The notes beneath the pieces are model-generated. The model was not told the origin of the DNA. It saw only the letters and a list, made by a program, of their open reading frames with translations, and made no database searches. From NCBI GenBank assembly GCA_964019055.1, contig OZ025207.1:2645001-2709000 (forward strand): DNA of 64,000 bases. The letters are read 5' to 3'. Both the position numbers and the translations under genes were made by a program. Source of the DNA: Anthopleura xanthogrammica (lineage: Eukaryota > Cnidaria > Anthozoa > Actiniaria > Actiniidae). Of the stretch, positions 1 to 10,340 are shown in pieces; the first letter of the stretch is position 1; every line of letters begins with the position of its first letter.

Positions 1-1136
1 AGTTACAATGATTGAGAAACGATTTTCCCGACGTGAAAACAAAACTTCAAAAGAGAAGATCAAGAAAAATAGGCTCACAGGTACTGCTAATATATATTTG
101 TTCGTAATAAGCGTAGTAGCTGTGGAATAAATTAAAGTTTTTTCCCCGCCGGCGAACTATTTTAAATTCGGCGCCATTTTGGTTGTTAGGGAAAGACGTG
201 CGTAGCAACCTGAAATGGCCGAGTAGTGGCCTGAAACCTAATGTCCAGAACAAAACAGCCGTGTAGGAGCACCATCGTGAAGCACCCATGATATTTCGTT
301 TGGGACTATAGCAGCAGGGTCAAAGTTCTCCACTATTTCCCAATCGTGGAATGGAGAATCCAATTTTGGGCGCTTTGCGATAGGCTGGAAAAACGATAGA
401 GAGAAAATAAGAATAACCCCCGGGAGATGACAGCCTTGGCCCCGGTAATCCGAGAAGGAAATTAGTTTCCTATCAAGACTGTCATCAAGGTAAGACATAA
501 AAGAAAGCAAAAGGACGATTCCAGTATGTTATGAAAGGGAAAACCGTAGATAGTCGTGACACAACCGCGAGATAATTACATGCCGCACAACCCGTATCAA
601 CTAGAACTATGTCTATTTTCTCTAAAATATTAACCTCAGCTTTTGCTGAGTACGTAGGTGGATCATTCTTTGGATTTTGGCTTGCAATACTGTTTTATAT
701 CTCTTTGTAAACTTTTGTATACGGGAGTGAATGCGTGGAGATGGTTAATTTTATTAATTCAAATATCAAGAAAATAAGGGACATAAAATAATCGAAAACA
801 ATATTACAAAATAAATATGTGCGTGAGTTTTACCAAAATGTCATAGACTATCCTTCATATTATAGTGGTAAAGAATTCAAAACCTTGAGGAAGCAGCTCT
901 ATAATGAAAGTCACGAATGAGATACGAAGAATGCGGCGTAAGATGAATAAGTAAATGAATAAATAAACAAATCACACAGATCAAACAACTGATACGAACA
1001 CGGTAAATTAATCAGATTTAATCAAAGCAAGTTATTCAATACAACAAAATTCAGAGATACTTTAACATTTCACATTGCATGTCATGTCCTAATTTCAAAC
1101 AATCATTTGCCATGACGCTCAATCAAAGGGTAGAAA
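1..1136. other. No gene recognised
   Basis: Short frames of 80-90 codons occur on the minus strand but show no family motif, no convincing splice structure and AT-rich composition. A small stem with a TTTT loop (CTCAGC/GCTGAG) lies near 632-647. I see no further supportable feature. Confidence 0.5.
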
Positions 1137-2679
1137 TTAATTCTTATTGGAATTGGGAGGGGAACGACTATCTGTAATGGCTAACAGAGGTTGAGGCCTT
1201 TGGTAGGGCTGGAAACTTCTTGCCTTCCGGAAGCATTGGGCTGCTCTGTGGCCGACTGTGCCACATTGCCAGCACCATATGCGGGACCCAGGGTTGCTAT
1301 TGGATGCCACTGGTGTGGGTTCGTTCGTATCATTCCTTTCTTTCTTCTTGAAGAGCTTGTCAACCTTTGAAAGGGAATCCAGAATGCCCGAGTACTCTTT
1401 CTCTGCTAGGAGGGCAAGGAAATAGGCTTTAAATTGGTCTTGAGGAGAATGAAATTTTTCCCTCAACGTTTCCACGGTAATGTTGTACACGGTGGCTTTG
1501 GGATGGTTGGTGGAATGTGCTACATGCGATAAACGCTCTGCCAAAGATAAGGCCTCGTACTTGTCGAAATTTTCAATCTGACGCATACCATATCGTGTCA
1601 CTTTAACAACCATACTATCAACCGTGGCATTTTGAGACTCTTCCAGGGCTTGTAAGCGCGTTTGGAGTTGCTAAAATGTATAAGCAAAAACGGGATCACA
1701 ACAATGTCAGGGAAAGGAGGGCAAGGGCAATCAAATAATCATAAAACAAAATACAAAAGCAGGCGACAAATCTCGTGGTACGAATAGCGTCACCTAAACA
1801 ACAGGGAAATATGCTAATGGTTCGAAAACTTGATAAAGCAAAATTATAATGCCAAAATAACAAGGTACTTTTAGGAAAATAAATTTAATAACAGAATTGT
1901 GAAAGAAATGGTAATTTTAAAACTGCAAAACATTGTATATAAATATGAATATGAAAATCAGGGAAATGAACTAAAGCGATTATGCATGTGGTAGAAAACA
2001 AATTTATAAAATGAAACGCGGACGCCAAGGGTGAAACTCGTGAGCGTAACCCCAATAATAGGGATGGAAATGTGCACAAAATTCAAAAGGTTTTATGTAA
2101 ATAAAATTACGGTTCCAAATTACAAAACAGGGAAAACGTCGAAGTCTTAAAGTAAACAAATCCGAATAATTTTGCATTACCATTACGCCACTAGAAGGTG
2201 TTCGACCTACGAGGCGAAAAGGCCCAAACTCAAATCACAACCAATACGCCGCTTGAGGGTTAAATAAAACCACACAAGGCGAAAGGCCAAAACATTTATG
2301 CACCACGCACCGCTTGAAGGTCTGACTCGAGTACAAACCAACAAGGTGAAAGGTCAAAACTATAAACACCACTACGCCGTTCGAAGGCTTACCAACGAAG
2401 CCAAAACGAAGCGAAAGGTTGACTTATCTCATGAAGCTTCAAATTCAACCCAACACGCCGCTCGATACATAAACCAAGAGGCGAAAAGGGTTACTACATG
2501 TCGAGCCTTAAGGGAAAGAAAACAATTATAAGAAAACTAGGGAGAATCAATATATTTACCTCTAAGAGCTGTGCCTGGTCTCCATCATTGGCGGGAGGAT
2601 CTTGGTTTTGCTGTTCTTGGTTTTGCTGTCCGATAGCTCCAAGAGCCTCGTCCACTCGGTTCTGCGGAACTTGAGCCAT
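1137..2679 (-). CDS. Two-exon gag-like CCHC zinc-knuckle protein (217 aa)
   Basis: Exon 1 is 2679-2560 (40 codons) and exon 2 is 1670-1137. The donor at 2559 reads GAG|GTAAAT and the acceptor before 1670 reads TTTTAG|CAA. Both are phase 0, and joining them gives one open frame. The predicted protein starts with a Gln/Asn-rich coiled-coil-like segment (about residues 1-55), then a helical gag-like region, then a CCHC knuckle of exact spacing C-x2-C-x4-H-x4-C (CWQCGTVGHRAAQC), and ends in a basic Pro/Gln-rich tail. CCHC knuckles bind single-stranded nucleic acid in retroelement gag proteins. No protease or reverse transcriptase follows in frame. It could be a co-opted gag gene or the spliced gag of an element I do not recognise. 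The start is the first ATG about 50 bp downstream of a TATA box. Confidence 0.6.
2181..2500. repeat. Degenerate minisatellite inside the intron
   Basis: About five diverged copies of a 60-80 bp unit occur inside the intron of the gag-like gene. Each has a core like TACGCCGCTYGAAGGT, then an AC-rich spacer and a second core like GAGGCGAAAGGCCAAAAC. Copies begin near 2183, 2242, 2304, 2371 and 2452. A 77-codon plus-strand frame crossing it is a by-product of the repeat. Confidence 0.7.
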
Positions 2680-2727
2680 CAGTACGCCTTAAAGCTCGAA
2701 GTGTAATGTGTGGTACCACCTCATGTC

Positions 2728-2735
2728 TTATATAT
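2728..2735 (-). promoter_or_regulatory. TATA box of the gag-like gene
   Basis: The minus strand reads TATATAAG here, about 50 bp before the ATG at 2679. That places a transcription start near 2700, giving a 5' leader of about 20-25 nt. The spacing is normal for a TATA-driven animal or retroelement promoter. It is inferred from motif and position only. Confidence 0.5.
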
Positions 2736-3240
2736 TCGCTGCGTGAGACCGCTGACAATAGCAGTTTGCATTGAATGTGAAACTGGTGTATTTCTTAGTT
2801 TGTTGCATCTGGAGAGCCAAACGATCTCATTACTGCTGCCACCTCACTTGCACTAAGTACCTGGGCCGCCAGATTCACACGCATCGTAGAATACGAATTC
2901 AGCTTAATATGATCATAGGTCATTCTTGGCAACAACTTTAAACCATTTTCAGCATCTTGGTAAAAAAGCTGAGCTATGTGTTGCCAAAGTGTGTACTGGC
3001 CATCATTCCACATGTACAATGGAGTAATTATATTATCATTTTTAGTTAGTTTTTTTATTTTAGTTAATTGCAAGTTTTAAATGGCACTCTCGTAGTACAC
3101 ACATAATACTGTTATAAAAGATATTATAACATTAAATATAAGATCAAACATATTTTTTTAAAGAAATTCCATGTCAATGCAGAGAAAAAGGGAATCTTAT
3201 GTTATTGATTGCCCAATATTTTTTTGTAATTTACACAAAC

Positions 3241-3840
3241 CTACCTAGTACATGATCCATGGCCAGAACTGTAGAGGCAGTTTTGTGTAGTCTTGACTAG
3301 ATGTGGAGTATCTGAGAAGAAATATATATGTATATACCAGTGTGGAGCATACACATTGATGGTTCTGTAGCAAACATCTCCATCAGCATTGTCATCCATG
3401 GCTTTGTGCATGCGAAAGAACTTCCTGTTAGGTGAGGCCCCATCTGAGGTACTTGCAATCACCCAGAGGTTACAGGACATCTCAAGAACACCTACAGCCT
3501 CCCAGAAAAGTGTCAGGAGCTGGTACGAAGTAATACCATCTGTAGCAAAATATGCAAGACTGAACTTCAGCTCAGTGCAAACACTTCTGGACATAAAAAA
3601 CAAAGCATGGCATGCAAGTTTATCAGCTCTCTCTAGTGTTCCAAAGTTTTTATCTGGATCTCCCAAGTCAATATAGCCAATCAGTTCACCAGTGAACTTG
3701 TCAAACACAAGATTGGATGTTATCTTCATTTCATCAAAGAGCAGAACCACGTATCGCTGAACATCAAAGTAGCTAATGGTTTGTTCTTTTAGGTCTTCAA
3801 TGACTTTTTCTTGAAATCCAGTGTGGGGCAGATAGAGCAT
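3241..3840 (-). pseudogene. RNase H-like catalytic core of the P-element relic
   Basis: Frame of 199 codons containing LLFDEMKI (first acidic residue), a tract similar to FTGELIGYIDLGD, ASTSDGASPNRKF (second Asp) and DTPHLVKTTQN. These are hallmarks of THAP9/P transposase RNase H domains. The frame runs into a possible GT donor (CTAG|GTAGGT) near 3253, so the last codons of the open frame are probably intronic. The next recognisable piece is the insertion-domain fragment at 3073-2795. Confidence 0.75.
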
Positions 3841-4912
3841 GCTGGTGATTTTGCAACAAGAGATAAGCAGTAACGAATAATCATAGGATGGTACCTTACA
3901 CCAGTCGAGTTATTCGTCAACAGCTTTTTTTGTTCCTGCCAAAACAGATTCATGAATGGAGTGCAGCTCTCAGAATTACCAAGAATAGTGGTTATGTCCT
4001 TGCAGAGTTCACTGTCAACTTCAATGCTGTATTTCTCAATTTCTAGCTTCATTTCTTTCAGTTGCCTCTCGAGTTCAGAACATCGTAGACTTTGTGCCTG
4101 TAAGGTAGCCTTGATTCTTTCAGGTGCTGTCTTTGATACCGGTGCAAAAAGGTGAGGAGGTTTGGCAAGTTTTCTGGCTCTAGAATTGTCAGCGAGTTTC
4201 TGTTTGTGTTCATACTTAGAGCAGCTTGGGCACTGTTGGTTACATTCGCACAAGACTAAATATTCATGGGTTCTCCAGAAATCCTTATTTGGGAAGGAGC
4301 TAGAAGTAGATTCTTCATTATCGAGTAGGGTATCAATGGGCTTTGGAATAACATGATGTTGAATCTCACTTGATAAGATGGATGGTTTCACACCAGGACA
4401 AATTGAGATTCAATTTTCTTTACGAGCTCAGAGACTGTAATGTTGGCAATGGACCTGAAGTTCTCAGAGTAAAGTTCATGGTCTTTAGGCAGGAGCCAAC
4501 CATACACTGAGATAGCGAAGCCCATCAACCCTTTATTCAACACAATCCTGTCGTCAAGTTCCTCTACTATCCAATTTGTTATGTTTTTTAGTGTTTCTGC
4601 TGCATAAATCCCGAAGCTTTTGTAGCATTTGGTGTTTGTAACAGCTGTAGTGACATCGTCACTTACAATGGATCTGGCTGGACGTGTTTGTTTTGGTGCT
4701 ATGTCATGTCTTCTTGTTGGCATGTTTAAAGCTGGTAAAGCACCAAACTTGGTTTCTTCTTTACCATTTTATCTGTTTGAACTGAAAATTAAGCAAACCA
4801 AAAGCTATATTTAGAACCAAAGAACTATTTTAAGTGGTCTAGAGCTAAGATTGTGATTATAACCTGCTAGCAAGCTTCGAAGGCGAGCTTTAAGATTGAT
4901 GTGTATACTTAC

Positions 4913-5144
4913 ATATCTCAACATCTTCAGGTTTGAAATGCTTCTCGCATGTAAAAACTTTGTCGTTATCTATCATTTTACGAAAATATTTGTCGACTGT
5001 TTGTGTCTTTGTGATCTGGCTCAGCCAATTTTCTCTCCACTTCTTGTACTCCTAGTTTCGTGGTGCTGGCAATTTCCAAATACCAATGCCTTTCGTCCTT
5101 CTGCATGTTCAGCAGCCAAAAACTGAACAATTTTCACCAGGCAT
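4913..5144 (-). pseudogene. THAP zinc-finger exon with two stop codons
   Basis: Starts ATG CCT GGT GAA AAT TGT at 5144. It carries the C-x4-C pair, a Lys/Arg-rich stretch, the WKLP and KKWR segments and a closing CEKHFKPED, which is the C2CH signature of THAP domains. Two in-frame stops interrupt it: a TGA directly after the second cysteine and a TAG before EYKKW. It ends at a GTAAGT donor (4912), and the matching acceptor (CAG before 4781) restores frame into FQTDKMVKK. THAP domains bind transposon ends in P elements. The point-mutation stops show loss of function. Confidence 0.8.
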
Positions 5145-5231
5145 TCTATCTGGAAAATCATATCCCAAAAAGGACATGATACATAACACTCACATGACCA
5201 AGAACGACGCCATTTTGGATTTCTATGTGCA

Positions 5232-5271
5232 GGGTCATTGTCACGTGATTTTGATAAAATCGAACAATGAC
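5232..5271. repeat. Short hairpin at the P-element 5' edge
   Basis: AGGGTCATTGT and ACAATGACC form a near-palindrome around an inner GATTTT/AAAATC stem. It lies between the kinase relic and the THAP start codon and may be part of the old 5' terminal region of the P element. Confidence 0.45.
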
Positions 5272-5283
5272 CTACCCCTTTGA

Positions 5284-6110
5284 AGTTTGCCGGGTTTCCT
5301 AACCAGTCCCCTCTCAATGCTCTCATTCAGTAATTGATTGCCAATTTTGACACACAGAAAAGCACAACCACTTGTGCCATCATTGCTCATAGTCGAAAAA
5401 ATGTCATCTATTCCTAAAGCGATCTGCTGGTCAGCTTTTTCGACAATGCTACCTTGATGCACACTCAGAGGAAATACATTGTGATATTTTGCATCACTGG
5501 AATTCAAGATTTCCAACACATGGCTTAGGGACGGTCTTGAAGATGGTCTAAAACTGGTACATTTGTGGCTCCATTTCTTTTCCTGTGGTTCTTGACATTG
5601 TTCTGAACCTATTAGCTTTCTTTGCTGCGTCAAAAGCCCTTTAATATACTTTAACACGTTAAATTGTTCTTTGCACGTTTGTCTTACAAGTTCCAGGTCG
5701 CGCTTAAGGGAAAGAGATGTCAGGGTTCAGGACGCAGAAGATGACCACACCAAGGGCCCAAATATCTATTATTTGCAGATCTAGGGCTCTTACTTCTGAC
5801 AATCTATTACTTGAAATAATTTCTGGGGCCATGAAGGCTGGGGTTCCGCGTCCAACATTGTTCGTACAAGTGTTGACAACTTCCTGGGTTTGGATTTCTT
5901 TTCCTCTGCTTTCACCAAAGTCAGTCAGTTTCTTTGTTAAATGCGTCCACAATGTCATCCTTGCTTTCCAAAGAACAATAATGCTGGTTCGAAACCAATA
6001 TATTAGCCGTCTTGAGATCTCTGTGAAAACAATCTTTTGCATGGAGAAACTGAAGGCCTATCGTTAAATCCATGACCACCTTGTTTCGTCATCTTTGAGG
6101 TTTTCATTGA
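5284..6110 (-). pseudogene. Protein kinase C-lobe relic with unknown tail domain
   Basis: Three frames are needed to follow it. Near 6040-5960 one frame reads CFHRDLKTANILVSN, a catalytic loop. A shift near 5930 then leads to KLTDFGESR and GRGTPAFMAPEII...DIWALGVVIFCVL (activation loop, APE motif, helix F). Another shift near 5712 leads to the last kinase helix, FRPSSRPSLSHVLEIL. A tail of about 80 residues follows, including MSNDGTSGCAFLCVKIGNQL, which I cannot assign. The N-lobe is absent. The tail stops where the P-element relic begins. It is a decayed fragment of a host or element-borne kinase. Confidence 0.75.
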
Positions 6111-6114
6111 GATT

Positions 6115-6417
6115 CTATATCTCCTTAAACTGGCGCTTGACATTATAAACATGACGGCTAAATGGATCCAGTAGGCTCTGTAGATCTTCATTAGCTTCAG
6201 CAAGTGTGACTTCAACATTTACTTTCTTTGTTACTCCCTCCAGCTTTTGCCACTGATAGTGGTTCACTAGGCTATCTTCATCCAGTTTTTCAAAAAGATG
6301 GTCAGTAAGCTTAGTTACTCCACAGTCATCACAAACCCGGTCAACACATTTCAAGGCGGCAAGACTGCACACTGTTTGAGCAACAGCTTCTTCACTTGAT
6401 AAGCATCTTCCTGTCAC
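6115..6417 (-). pseudogene. Fragment of an unrecognised Cys-motif protein
   Basis: The open frame reads EEAVAQTVCSLAALKCVDRV then CDDCGVTKLTDHLFEKL and a YQWQKLEG segment. A C-x2-C pair followed by a His-containing helix suggests a small metal-binding site. I have the impression that similar stretches recur in repetitive cnidarian proteins, but I cannot name a family. It is fused at its N-terminal edge to the reverse-transcriptase fragment without an obvious gap, so both edges look like rearrangement joints. Confidence 0.4.
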
Positions 6418-6900
6418 TTTGGATATTCCCTGGAGTATCCTGATGCATCCGTATAAAGATTCAAGAACTCAGAATTATACCACTGCTCATCAAGGAAAAA
6501 CGATTTGCAGTTATATTCTGACAGAAATTCCTCCCATACCCTCAAGTCAGATTTAACCTCTTGAATTAGGGGAATAAAATGAAAAGGAGATTTGATGCCA
6601 ATGTTGAGGTGTATGAGTCGTCGTAAAGATGCTCTGCCAGGCACAATGACTGAGCATGCAGAATTTAAAAGACCAAGGATTGAATTTTCCTCAAAGTTAC
6701 TTTTTTCCTCTTAAGAAAATCAGAAATAAGCATTTTACATTTCGCAATCTTATCCTTAGGCAACCGAGCCTCCAGTCTTATGGCATCCAACTCGATACCA
6801 ACAAATGATAATACATTATCTGGACCACAAGTCTTTTCTGGTGCTATGGGGATCCCTAAATAAATCCACAAATCCACAAACAATGAAAGCTGGTGCTGAC
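6414..6900 (-). pseudogene. DIRS/Ngaro-type RT and RNase H fragment
   Basis: Two frames separated by a shift near 6655. The upstream one has LGIPIAPEKTCGPDNVLSFV (late palm/thumb of the tyrosine-recombinase retrotransposon RT). The downstream one has PGRASLRRLIHLNIGIKSP and NLYTDASG, the start of RNase H with its first Asp. The recombinase and gag are absent and the fragment stops at about 6425. It is a separate, older relic than the element at 21.6-26.6 kb. Confidence 0.7.
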
Positions 6901-6951
6901 ATAATTCATTGTTAATAATTAAACATAATTGACATAATTCAACATAATAAG

Positions 6952-7608
6952 TTGGCGGCTCAAATCAGGAGTGATTTCGATATTCTCAGCTTAAACCTGG
7001 AAGATTTATTGTCAAGAAAAGAATCAGAAGTCTATAATTCAACTCCCAGAAACGATGTTGGTAAACGGCTTGCCTTAAGTAGCTTTTTCAAGGAGCTAAT
7101 ATCAGCAAAAGACAAGCTCGTCAAGAGATATGCAGTCCAGAACGAGAGGGAACGATTGCATTGTGTGATGGAGATAGCAGGGCTCAAATCATTAGTGGTT
7201 AAAGAGGTCTTTTACTGGAATAAAACGATTTTGAAGAGGATGCAGAAAACTCCAAGGCAAGGGAGCCCGTACAGAATACACATATCACACAGACTAAGCT
7301 CAGAGATATTTCAGTATGTGAAAGATCTTCTGACATGTGTGACTGTTTACGGCGTAGAAGTGATAACTACAAAGAACATTACAACTCTAAATATTTCTTA
7401 CGAAAGGAAGCTCGAATTATTTCTTAGAGACATTCTCGGCGAGGCTTTTGATGGATTCCCACAAAAGGTTATTGATAATTGTACAGTGAAGCTCTTAGTC
7501 ACAATGGAGAAGCTGTTTACTATAAAATATTCAAAATCTACTGAAAAACTTGACATTCACTGCTTCTATGGCTTGTGGAATCAATTCAACGTACCACAGC
7601 ACCTTTGA
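6952..7608 (+). CDS. Unrecognised 218-codon open frame
   Basis: The longest plus-strand frame in the first 30 kb. It has no ATG at its left end: the first codon listed is TTG, and the first in-frame ATG is at 7168 (residue 73). An AG precedes the frame at 6950-6951, so it may be an internal or terminal exon. The sequence is rich in Leu/Lys/Ser, predicted mostly helical, with no signal peptide, membrane segment or Cys cluster. It ends at TGA after a WNQFNVPQHL tail. I recognise no family. The lack of damage over 650 bp in a region of wrecks argues for a real or young coding segment. Confidence 0.4.
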   Translation: MAAQIRSDFDILSLNLEDLLSRKESEVYNSTPRNDVGKRLALSSFFKELISAKDKLVKRYAVQNERERLHCVMEIAGLKSLVVKEVFYWNKTILKRMQKTPRQGSPYRIHISHRLSSEIFQYVKDLLTCVTVYGVEVITTKNITTLNISYERKLELFLRDILGEAFDGFPQKVIDNCTVKLLVTMEKLFTIKYSKSTEKLDIHCFYGLWNQFNVPQHL

Positions 7609-7784
7609 TTCTCAAAAATCAGGTAAAATAAAGCAGACTATGCAATGGACAACGTAGTTGCTGGACATTTTGAGTTTTATTGTTGTTAGAATTCTATAGA
7701 TAATAAGCTATCTTACTGAAGCTTTTGTAGATGAATTTATTTTTCACAACCATTAAGCTTGTTCATCATGTTATTCATATAATC

Positions 7785-8029
7785 ATAATGCATTAGTCAG
7801 TGGAATACCCTGCCCCTAACTACCCGGGGAATAGCAGGGCATTGCATTCGAAAATATATCTTTTGTACTAATGTACATGGCCATTCCCTGCCCAAGCGAG
7901 CATTTCTGCCAGTCTAACTCTCTCATATGTGGCCAAGTAAGTGATCTAATCTCCATCTAATACCCCACTGTATCCCCAATAATGCCCCGGGTAGTCAGGG
8001 GCTGGAGATTCCACTGACTAGTGCATTAT
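7785..8029. mobile_element. MITE, ~245 bp, 45-bp terminal inverted repeats
   Basis: The left end (ATAATGCATTAGTCAGTGGA...) and the complement of the right end (ATAATGCACTAGTCAGTGGA...) match for about 45 bp with few differences, including the inner CCCCTRACTACCCGGGG. There is no coding capacity. It is a non-autonomous DNA transposon whose superfamily is not determinable from the ends alone. Confidence 0.85.
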
Positions 8030-8329
8030 CAAATTTACTCAAAAATGTTGTCTTTAAATTGAAAGTGAAATTAATTCTAACATGTTTAGCAGTTGGACAC
8101 AGAATCAAGTCATCAATGTTTAATAATGTTCAACAATGAGTAATGATAATCAAATGTAAATTTTTATAACAATTGGAAATGATAACAGTCTATACAGAAA
8201 GCAAACAAATAAAATGCTTGTATTATGGTGATGCATTTATGGCAACTAATGTTATCTATTTACTCATAACATTCTTAGTGTAATCAGTAAAGGACTTTGC
8301 CTCAACAGATGCAACTATAGCTTTCATTA
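8030..8329. other. No gene recognised
   Basis: AT-rich spacer between the MITE and the LTR, with no supportable feature. Confidence 0.5.
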
Positions 8330-8490
8330 ATGTTGGGACGAAATCCCACAAAGTAGATCACAATTCACTGGTTTTATTTCTCTCTAACACAAGATTACAT
8401 GTTCTCTCTTCACTCTCTCGTCGCGCCTCTCTCCGCTCTCTCGTTAACTCCCACGAGTTCTCCCACGTGACGTCACTTCCGTTCCGACAC
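8330..8490 (-). repeat. 3' LTR of the BEL element (about 160 bp)
   Basis: On the minus strand it starts TGTCGGAACGG and ends CGTCCCAACA, so it has TG...CA ends. It holds a CACGTG/CGTCA-rich segment, a GAGAGAG-rich leader, and AATAAA about 45 nt from its end. No second LTR is present to compare. Confidence 0.65.
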
Positions 8491-8503
8491 TCTCCCCCTA
8501 TTT
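8491..8503 (-). promoter_or_regulatory. Polypurine tract of the BEL element
   Basis: ATAGGGGGAGAG lies directly before the LTR start TGTCGG on the minus strand. This is the position and composition of the plus-strand primer used in reverse transcription of LTR elements. Confidence 0.65.
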
Positions 8504-8525
8504 GATTCCGGAGGGAGCAAATATA

Positions 8526-10260
8526 TAATAATAATAATAATGAACAGTTCTAGGGCACCACAACTGGGTCTCAGTGCCCTCACAATCACGAAACAATAAA
8601 ACTAGTAAATAAAAAAATAAGATAAAATAAAATAAGATAAAAAATCCTCGATAATAAAAAACTCAACGAAACTAAAACTAATTGAAACTAGATATGAAGG
8701 CCAATTATAAATGGACTAAAGATAATACGATAATAAATAAAACTTTACGAAATTCAAACTCATAAAGAAAGTTGGATGGGCAGGCTAGGTATACACCTAT
8801 TTCCGTCACATAACGCCGATAACGGGAGACCCGGAACGGCCGATCCAAGGCCAACAGGAATCGACGATGTCACAATTCCCACAGGTCTCAGACCGACCAC
8901 CCCAGATCCCCCGCCACGAACGCCAACCGAAACAGGTGTATAAGAAAAGTACGTAATAGGGATAGACCTAAATAAATAATAATATAAATAGAACTCAGCT
9001 ATAGATAAGCAGGCTAGGTATATATAGACTATAGGTTAAATAAATAAGTCTTTAGTCCCTTCTTGAAAGCATCGACAGAAGGTGAGCGTCGTAAGTGTTT
9101 AGGTAGATTGTTCCACAAGCGCGGCGCACACACTGAGAAGGCTTTTCCAGCATAGTTCTTGGTCCTGAAGTTAGGGGTCTTGAGTTTCATGTTATCTTCA
9201 AAGTTGGAACGCAAAAGACGAGGTGGTTTCTGTGTGGTTAAGATTTCAGAGATGTATTTCGGTGATAATCCGTTCAAAGCCTTGTATGTTATGACAAGTA
9301 TCTTGAAGATAATGCGCTTATCAATCGTTAGCCAATGCAGCTTACGAAGTACTGGTGTGATGTGCTCTCTCTTCTTTGTTTTAGTGACCAATCTTGCGGC
9401 AGAATTCTGTATCCGTTGAATCTTTGAGATTTCTTTGTCAGGGAGGCCAATCAGCAGGCTGTTGCAGTAGTCGAGACGTGAGGTAACAAAAGCGTGGACC
9501 AGTTGTTCGGTACAAGTTGCATCTAGGTACCTACGTATACGACTGATCCGTTTCAGCGCCAGGATCGCAGATCTACAGAGACTATTTACTTGTGAAGACA
9601 TCTTTAGATGTTGATCAAGGATTACTCCGAGGTCACGTGCTGTAGGACTGAGCTCTACCAGTTTATCATTCAGCAGTACTTCCGATATTGGTTCAGTAGA
9701 TACGAACCGTGAGCGGAAGTGGACAACTTCAGTTTTAGAGGCGTTGCATACTAGCTTGTTTTTCACCATCCATAGCATAAGATCTTTAGCACAGCATACT
9801 AACTTATCCATAGTGATTAATTCTTTGGTCTTTTCAAAGGTGACATACATCTGGGTGTCATCTGCATAGAGCATTGGGTGTAGGCCATGTGCTCGTATGA
9901 TGTCTTCAATTGGAGAGATATAAAGTGAGAAGAGCAACGGTCCCAGAACAGAGCCTTTGGGGTACACCACAATTAACTCGAGAGATTTCAGACTGCGAAT
10001 TGCTAATGACAATTGACTGAGTACGATTGCGTAGGTAAGACTTGATCCACTTGAGCACACTTCCACTAATCCCAAAGCTATCATGGAGTCTAGTTGTTAA
10101 TATATCATGGTCTATTGTGTCGAACGCTGACGAAAGGTCCAACAAAACCAGTATCACTTCTTTATGAGTGTCCAGAGCAATATTGATATCATTACATACC
10201 CGGATTAGAGCAGTCTCGGTGCTGTGGTTGGCCCTATAGGCCAATGTCTGACTTTCTGTT
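8526..10260 (-). mobile_element. CR1/L2-like LINE inserted in the BEL element (5'-truncated)
   Basis: Contains reverse transcriptase (10244-9029), a 3' UTR of about 500 bp, and an ATT-repeat tail at about 8545-8526 typical of CR1/L2 elements. The 5' end is truncated inside RT, leaving no endonuclease. On its right, CAATGTCTGACT occurs twice, seven bases apart, at the joint with BEL sequence near 10230-10275. The insertion lies between the BEL integrase stop and its polypurine tract, so the LINE is younger. Confidence 0.8.
9029..10244 (-). pseudogene. LINE reverse transcriptase (frameshifted)
   Basis: The first frame has the YRANHSTETAL and DLSSAFDTIDHDIL blocks. After one extra base in an A run near 9960 the reading continues through GSVLGPLLFSLYI and the catalytic LYADDTQMY, then the long C-terminal part ending NLPKHLRRSPSVDAFKKGLK. 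This order is typical of the jockey/CR1/L2 group. A single-base insertion separates it from an intact RT core, so inactivation is recent or could be a base-call error. Confidence 0.85.
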
Positions 10261-10340
10261 CAATGTCTGACTATAATGAATTCTTAAACAGATAAATGTC
10301 AACTAATTAAAGTCCCAATGTTCTTTGAGTTCAACTTGGT

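Larger units (their letters stand above)
2795..5283 (-). pseudogene. P-element/THAP9-like transposase relic
   Basis: A broken transposase gene reading right to left. Its pieces occur in the family order: THAP zinc-finger exon (5144-4913), linker and coiled-coil region (4781-3860), RNase H-like catalytic region (3840-3254), and a piece resembling the GTP-binding insertion domain (3073-2795, with a run [15 protein letters not shown] like that family). Visible damage includes two stops in the THAP exon, a one-base deletion near 4755, a frameshift near 4395 and a short deletion near 3850. The C-terminal end and the 3' terminal repeat are missing. Family membership rests on domain order and motifs. 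It cannot encode a functional enzyme as it stands. Confidence 0.8.

Noticed and set aside
3389..4356. Plus-strand frames of 64-95 codons
   Set aside because: Antisense shadows of the P-element transposase relic.
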